A stretch of 22,890 nt of DNA from a virus, in IMG/VR virus record IMGVR_UViG_3300009788_000311, positions 1 through 22,890 of that record; one strand, 5' to 3'. Positions 19,875-22,890 of the stretch are shown here, one piece after another; positions within the stretch are counted from its first letter, which is position 1; every line of letters starts with the position of its first letter. The position numbers and the translations under genes were made by a program. The notes under the pieces are model-generated. The model did no database searches. It had not been told where the DNA came from and was given only the letters and a program-made list of their open reading frames with translations.

Positions 19875-20261
19875 ATGAGCGAATCAAAAGCTACGATAGC
19901 AAAGCAAGTTCCAGGCATCGACGGTCGTCCGACTGTCGCCATCAAACTAGGTGGACAAACCCGTCATCTACTCGTTACCTTCGGCGCTCTGCTCAACATT
20001 GAACAACTTACCGGAAAGTCAATCATCGGCGGCGACGCATGGGGCGCAGATCTTCAGATCAGAGATGTGAAGCTCATGACGTTGGCGGCGCTGGAATGGT
20101 GCAACGACAAACTGACAGCGGAAGAAGTTGGCAAGTGGATACACGTTCAAAACATGCCGTTCGTTCTTCAGAAGGTTACGGAAGCTTGGACGAAAGGTCT
20201 TTCGGCGACTGATCCGGTCGAGGACTATCGCCCTTTGGAGATTCGCCCTCAGGCAGCGTAG
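19875..20261 (+). CDS. Tail assembly chaperone, upstream frame (gpG-like)
   Basis: The 128-residue product reads MSESKATIAKQVPGIDGRPT, VAIKLGGQTRHLLVTFGALL, NIEQLTGKSII, and ends LEIRPQAA. It has the size and position of tail assembly chaperones that escort the tape measure protein during tail assembly. I chose ATG 19875; the frame is open from 19806 but AGACCGGAGAAAGAAG lies just before 19875. Near its 3' end is CCCTTTG (20231-20237) in the phase X-XXY-YYZ, where some ribosomes should slip to -1 and continue into the next frame. Confidence 0.85.
   Translation: MSESKATIAKQVPGIDGRPTVAIKLGGQTRHLLVTFGALLNIEQLTGKSIIGGDAWGADLQIRDVKLMTLAALEWCNDKLTAEEVGKWIHVQNMPFVLQKVTEAWTKGLSATDPVEDYRPLEIRPQAA
20231..20237 (+). 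promoter_or_regulatory. -1 programmed frameshift site CCCTTTG
   Basis: In the chaperone frame the codons are CGC CCT TTG, giving C-CCT-TTG, a canonical slippery heptamer. The -1 frame is open from 20213 to 20656, so the heptamer lies within the 46-base overlap. A small stem (GCC CTCA GGC, 20245-20254) follows within ten bases, and ACCC/GGGT can pair further down. Confidence 0.8.
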
Positions 20262-20656
20262 AAGAAACCCGGCTCGACTGGGTCCGCTTGTGGGCATTCG
20301 CAAAATATGATCTTAGACTTTCTAGGTCGGAGTTTCTCGGGCTCGCTCCTGTTGAGTTCTACGCTCTCAAGGATCGATGGATCTACGCAAAGGAAGACTT
20401 CGACTTTCGTTCCGCTCTTGTTTGTACCGTTATCGCGAACGCGAACCGTTCAAAGAAGCAACGTCCGTTCAAGGTTAAAGACTTCATCCCGGAAAGACGC
20501 GGTAAGGGCAAAGAAGCCGATGCGCGTCAGACATGGAAGCAACAACTCGAACTCGCGAAACAACTCACGGTCGCTTTCGGCGGAAAGCTTCCGGGCGCGG
20601 GCAAGAAACGAAGGCGGCGTAGAAAGAGAATCATTCCGGAAGAAGAGAGGGGATAG
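20237..20656 (+). CDS. Tail assembly chaperone, frameshifted extension (gpT-like)
   Basis: Made as a fusion with the preceding gene: 121 shared codons, then from base 20237 in the -1 frame, giving about 260 residues. After the slip the sequence continues with RLDWVRLWAFAKYDLRLSRS, EFLGLAPVEFYALKDRW, which has the look of tail assembly chaperone families. It ends in a very basic tail (KKRRRRRKR). The frame has no ATG near its start, and the first start-like codon is TTG 20288 without SD, which supports frameshifting over independent initiation. The stop overlaps nothing; the tape measure ATG follows immediately. Confidence 0.8.
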   Translation, partial: GDSPSGSVEETRLDWVRLWAFAKYDLRLSRSEFLGLAPVEFYALKDRWIYAKEDFDFRSALVCTVIANANRSKKQRPFKVKDFIPERRGKGKEADARQTWKQQLELAKQLTVAFGGKLPGAGKKRRRRRKRIIPEEERG

Positions 20657-22890
20657 ATGGCAGTCAAAGTAGGAGACTTGTTCGTCGAACTCGGTCTCAA
20701 GCTTGGCAAGTTCTCGAAGGGTATCGAGGACATGCAACGGAGCTTGAAGGATGTTGCGGACGACATGAAGAATGTCGGCGCAACGATGACCGCGACGATT
20801 ACAGTTCCTATTGTTGGTCTAGGTGTTGCGTCTCTCAAAGCGTTCGGCGACTTTGAACAAGGGATGAACCGTGTTAAGGCGGTGACTCAACAGAGCGGCG
20901 CGGCGTTCGACGCGATGAACTCGACCGCTCTCGAACTGGGAAGGACGACTCAGTTCAGCGCTTCTCAGGCGGCGGACGCTATGGGGTTCCTGGCGATGGC
21001 AGGGTTCAAAGCGAACGAGATCATCGCTGCAATGCCCTCGACCCTTCAGCTTGCAGCGGCGGGCGCTATGGACCTCGGACGCGCGGCGGATATCACGTCT
21101 AACATTCTGACCGGCTACGGTCTCGCGGTCTCGGATCTTGAACACGCGAACGACGTACTAGTTACCGGAATGACTAACGCGAATGTTGATCTCACGATGT
21201 TGGGAGAATCGTTCAAGATGGTCGGTCCTATTGCGAAAGCGGCGGGCGTTCAGTTCGAAGAGACAGCGGCAATGATCGCGTTACTAGGGAACGCGGGTAT
21301 TCAGGGAAGTATGGCAGGGACAAGTCTCCGGAAGGCAATCACGTCTTTGATCGCTCCATCGAAACAGCAAGCGGAGATTATGGAAAGACTCGGACTCTCC
21401 GTCACAGACACCTATGGAAGGTTCATCGGCTTCGCTGACATCGTTGAACAACTGGAAGGAAGCACAGCGGGCGCAGGCGACATGATGAAGCTGTTTGGAT
21501 TGCGGGCGGGTCCTGCTATGCAAACGGCAGTCGATCAAGGCTCTGATGCGATACGGCGAATGACTAAGCTGATGGAGGAGAACGAAGGCGTCGCGAAGCG
21601 GGTAGCCGAAACTCAGCTTGAGGGTTGGAAAGGGGCAATGACAAAGCTAAAGTCAGCGGTCGAAGGGACGCTGATCTCTATTGGGGCTGTTCTAGCTCCT
21701 ACTGCTCACAAGATCGCGGAAGCTTTCACGACGTTAGCGGGTAAGGTGACAAAGGTTGCAGAACTCTTTAAGAAGCTTCCTCAGTCGTTCCAAACTTCGA
21801 TTGTCGCTTTCCTCGGAATCGCGGCGGCTATCGGTCCAGTAATTCTCGTCTTCGGACATCTTGTCGGCGCAGCAGCAAACTTGAAAATGTTGGGTCCGGT
21901 TCTCGCAGGTGTCGGTAAAGCGATGGGGACGTTTGGATCAAACGCTATAAAGATGGGAGGGGCGAAGGCGTCTCTTATCAGTTTGAAGGGCGCGGCGGCT
22001 CTCGCGGCTCCCGCTCTGACTACTCTTGGAATTGCGATTGCAGCGATTGCCGTGGTGGAAGTTGGTAGGGGTCTTTGGAATGTTGCTGACGCTCTCTTTG
22101 GATGGAGCAAAGCGGCGGCGGATGCTGCGAAGGAAACGAAGGTCCTCACTGACGCGACGAAGTCGGAAGAGCGGATTCTCAAAGAGCTTCAGCAGACTTT
22201 AATCGATGCGAAGAATGGTGTTCATGAATTCAGTGAAGAGCATCGTCGCTCTGCTTCCCAGTTAGGGGAAGCTACGTCCACATGGGGGGCGCTGAAAGAC
22301 GCTGTTATTGCTTCTATTGCACCTTGGAGGTCGGCGAGAAAAGCGCTCGACAAGATCGCGGAAACGATCCGTCTCTTCAAAGGCGAGACGTTAGACATGA
22401 GCGACGTTGTTGTTCGGGAGTTCAAACGGATCAACGGTGCAATTCTGCGGAATGCGAAAGCGGACGGTGACGCGGATATTGCGAAGCGGCAACTGATCAA
22501 AGCGACAAAGAAACTGCAAGAGCAACAGGAAGCGGCTACTAGAGCAACGGAAGCGGCAACTCGCGCGGAAGAAGCACAAGCGAAAGCGGTCAAAAAAGCA
22601 GAACTAGCAATCGATGGTCGGATCAACATGATGAAGCGCTATGAGAAACGCGCGGAGAATCTAATCAAGATCCAAAAGCAAATTGAGGAGATGGACGCGG
22701 AGATTCTTCAGACAAGTAGGGATCTTACCGCGATGTTCCGCGCGGTCGAGTTAGCGACGAAGGACGTTGGTAAAGCTGTTGAAGTCGATATCATCATTCC
22801 TCTTAAAGACAGGCTCGGTCCTGCCATTGTTGGTGTGATCAAAGACGCAAACGATCTCGCGTCGGCATTCGTGAATCTTGGGGTCACGTC
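20657..22890 (+). CDS. Tape measure protein (partial, runs off the window)
   Basis: Sets tail length and is injected with DNA. Open to the window end (744 codons seen). It starts MAVKVGDLFVELGLKLGKFS, followed by a coiled-coil-like helix. From about residue 94 comes a TP901-like tape measure core (TTQFSASQAADAMGFLAMAG, then ADITSNILTGYGL, MLGESFKMVGPIAKAAG, GIQGSMAGTSLRKAI). Two hydrophobic segments lie at about 379-400 (VAFLGIAAAIGPVILVFGHL) and about 450-470 (TLGIAIAAIAVV). A long Ala/Glu/Lys/Gln coiled coil comes after about 610. The ATG follows the chaperone stop directly (TAGATG), with GAGAGGGG upstream. Confidence 0.93.
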   Translation, partial: MAVKVGDLFVELGLKLGKFSKGIEDMQRSLKDVADDMKNVGATMTATITVPIVGLGVASLKAFGDFEQGMNRVKAVTQQSGAAFDAMNSTALELGRTTQFSASQAADAMGFLAMAGFKANEIIAAMPSTLQLAAAGAMDLGRAADITSNILTGYGLAVSDLEHANDVLVTGMTNANVDLTMLGESFKMVGPIAKAAGVQFEETAAMIALLGNAGIQGSMAGTSLRKAITSLIAPSKQQAEIMERLGLSVTDTYGRFIGFADIVEQLEGSTAGAGDMMKLFGLRAGPAMQTAVDQGSDAIRRMTKLMEENEGVAKRVAETQLEGWKGAMTKLKSAVEGTLISIGAVLAPTAHKIAEAFTTLAGKVTKVAELFKKLPQSFQTSIVAFLGIAAAIGPVILVFGHLVGAAANLKMLGPVLAGVGKAMGTFGSNAIKMGGAKASLISLKGAAALAAPALTTLGIAIAAIAVVEVGRGLWNVADALFGWSKAAADAAKETKVLTDATKSEERILKELQQTLIDAKNGVHEFSEEHRRSASQLGEATSTWGALKDAVIASIAPWRSARKALDKIAETIRLFKGETLDMSDVVVREFKRINGAILRNAKADGDADIAKRQLIKATKKLQEQQEAATRATEAATRAEEAQAKAVKKAELAIDGRINMMKRYEKRAENLIKIQKQIEEMDAEILQTSRDLTAMFRAVELATKDVGKAVEVDIIIPLKDRLGPAIVGVIKDANDLASAFVNLGVT

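Noticed and set aside
22222-22629. Minus-strand frame of 135 codons within the tape measure region
   Set aside because: Ala/Ser/Arg-rich complement of the tape measure coiled coil, no start signals.
1-22890. Stop-codon reassignment suggested by the TAG inside 11590-11736
   Set aside because: TAG ends many well-supported genes here (for example thyX, MuF, capsid and the chaperone frames), so it is a normal stop.

Overview
The window is part of a tailed double-stranded DNA phage or prophage with siphovirus-type head and tail genes. The evidence is a contiguous, ordered set: large terminase, portal, MuF-type minor head protein, prohead protease, HK97-fold major capsid protein, head-tail connector, head closure, gp10-like, tail terminator, tail tube, frameshifted tail assembly chaperones and a tape measure protein that runs off the right edge. 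The host is bacterial but I cannot name it. Many early genes start directly behind a -10 box (leaderless arrangement), while most late genes have ordinary Shine-Dalgarno (SD) sites. Leaderless starts are common in Deinococcus-Thermus and Actinobacteria, which is only a weak hint.

Region 1 (1-3291) is a leftward array of small unknown genes. Almost every gene or gene pair has its own ~50 bp cassette: a TTCCGGAA palindrome, TTGACA, a 17 bp spacer holding a second TTCCGGAA palindrome, a -10 box, six bases, then ATG. The cassette often also supplies the stop codon of the gene upstream and the first codons of the gene downstream. One junction (1658-1856) instead holds a 28 bp inverted repeat around a structured loop. 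Region 2 (3204-3291) is a divergent promoter. Region 3 (3292-5161) reads rightward: two small membrane proteins, an unknown protein and ThyX, closed by an intrinsic terminator (5184-5217).

Region 4 (5303-10700) is packaging and portal: TerL, a sigma-70-like protein overlapping it, the portal, and a 626-residue MuF protein with a C-terminal HExxH metallopeptidase-like domain. Region 5 (10697-12011) is a leftward insert in the late operon made of two operons with the same cassettes as the early array; one contains an amber-interrupted small gene. Region 6 (12059-18106) is protease, capsid, decoration-like and connector genes, ending in a putative zinc-finger protein. A single leftward gene follows (18103-18402). 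Region 7 (18426-22890) is two paralogous small proteins, the tail tube, the chaperones with a CCCTTTG slip site, and the tape measure.

After each leftward insert, rightward transcription appears to restart at a shared element, CGCGCG-N16-GATAATTAAC (12059 and 18426). This is a candidate late promoter, possibly for the phage's own sigma-like protein. TTCCGGAA also occurs about 25 times outside the cassettes, in all three codon phases, which suggests a phage-wide binding site. No gene-free stretch exceeds 300 bases; the longest are 1658-1856, 11961-12136, 19713-19874 and 5162-5302, each described below. No small terminase, lysis gene, integrase, tRNA or recognisable repressor is visible.
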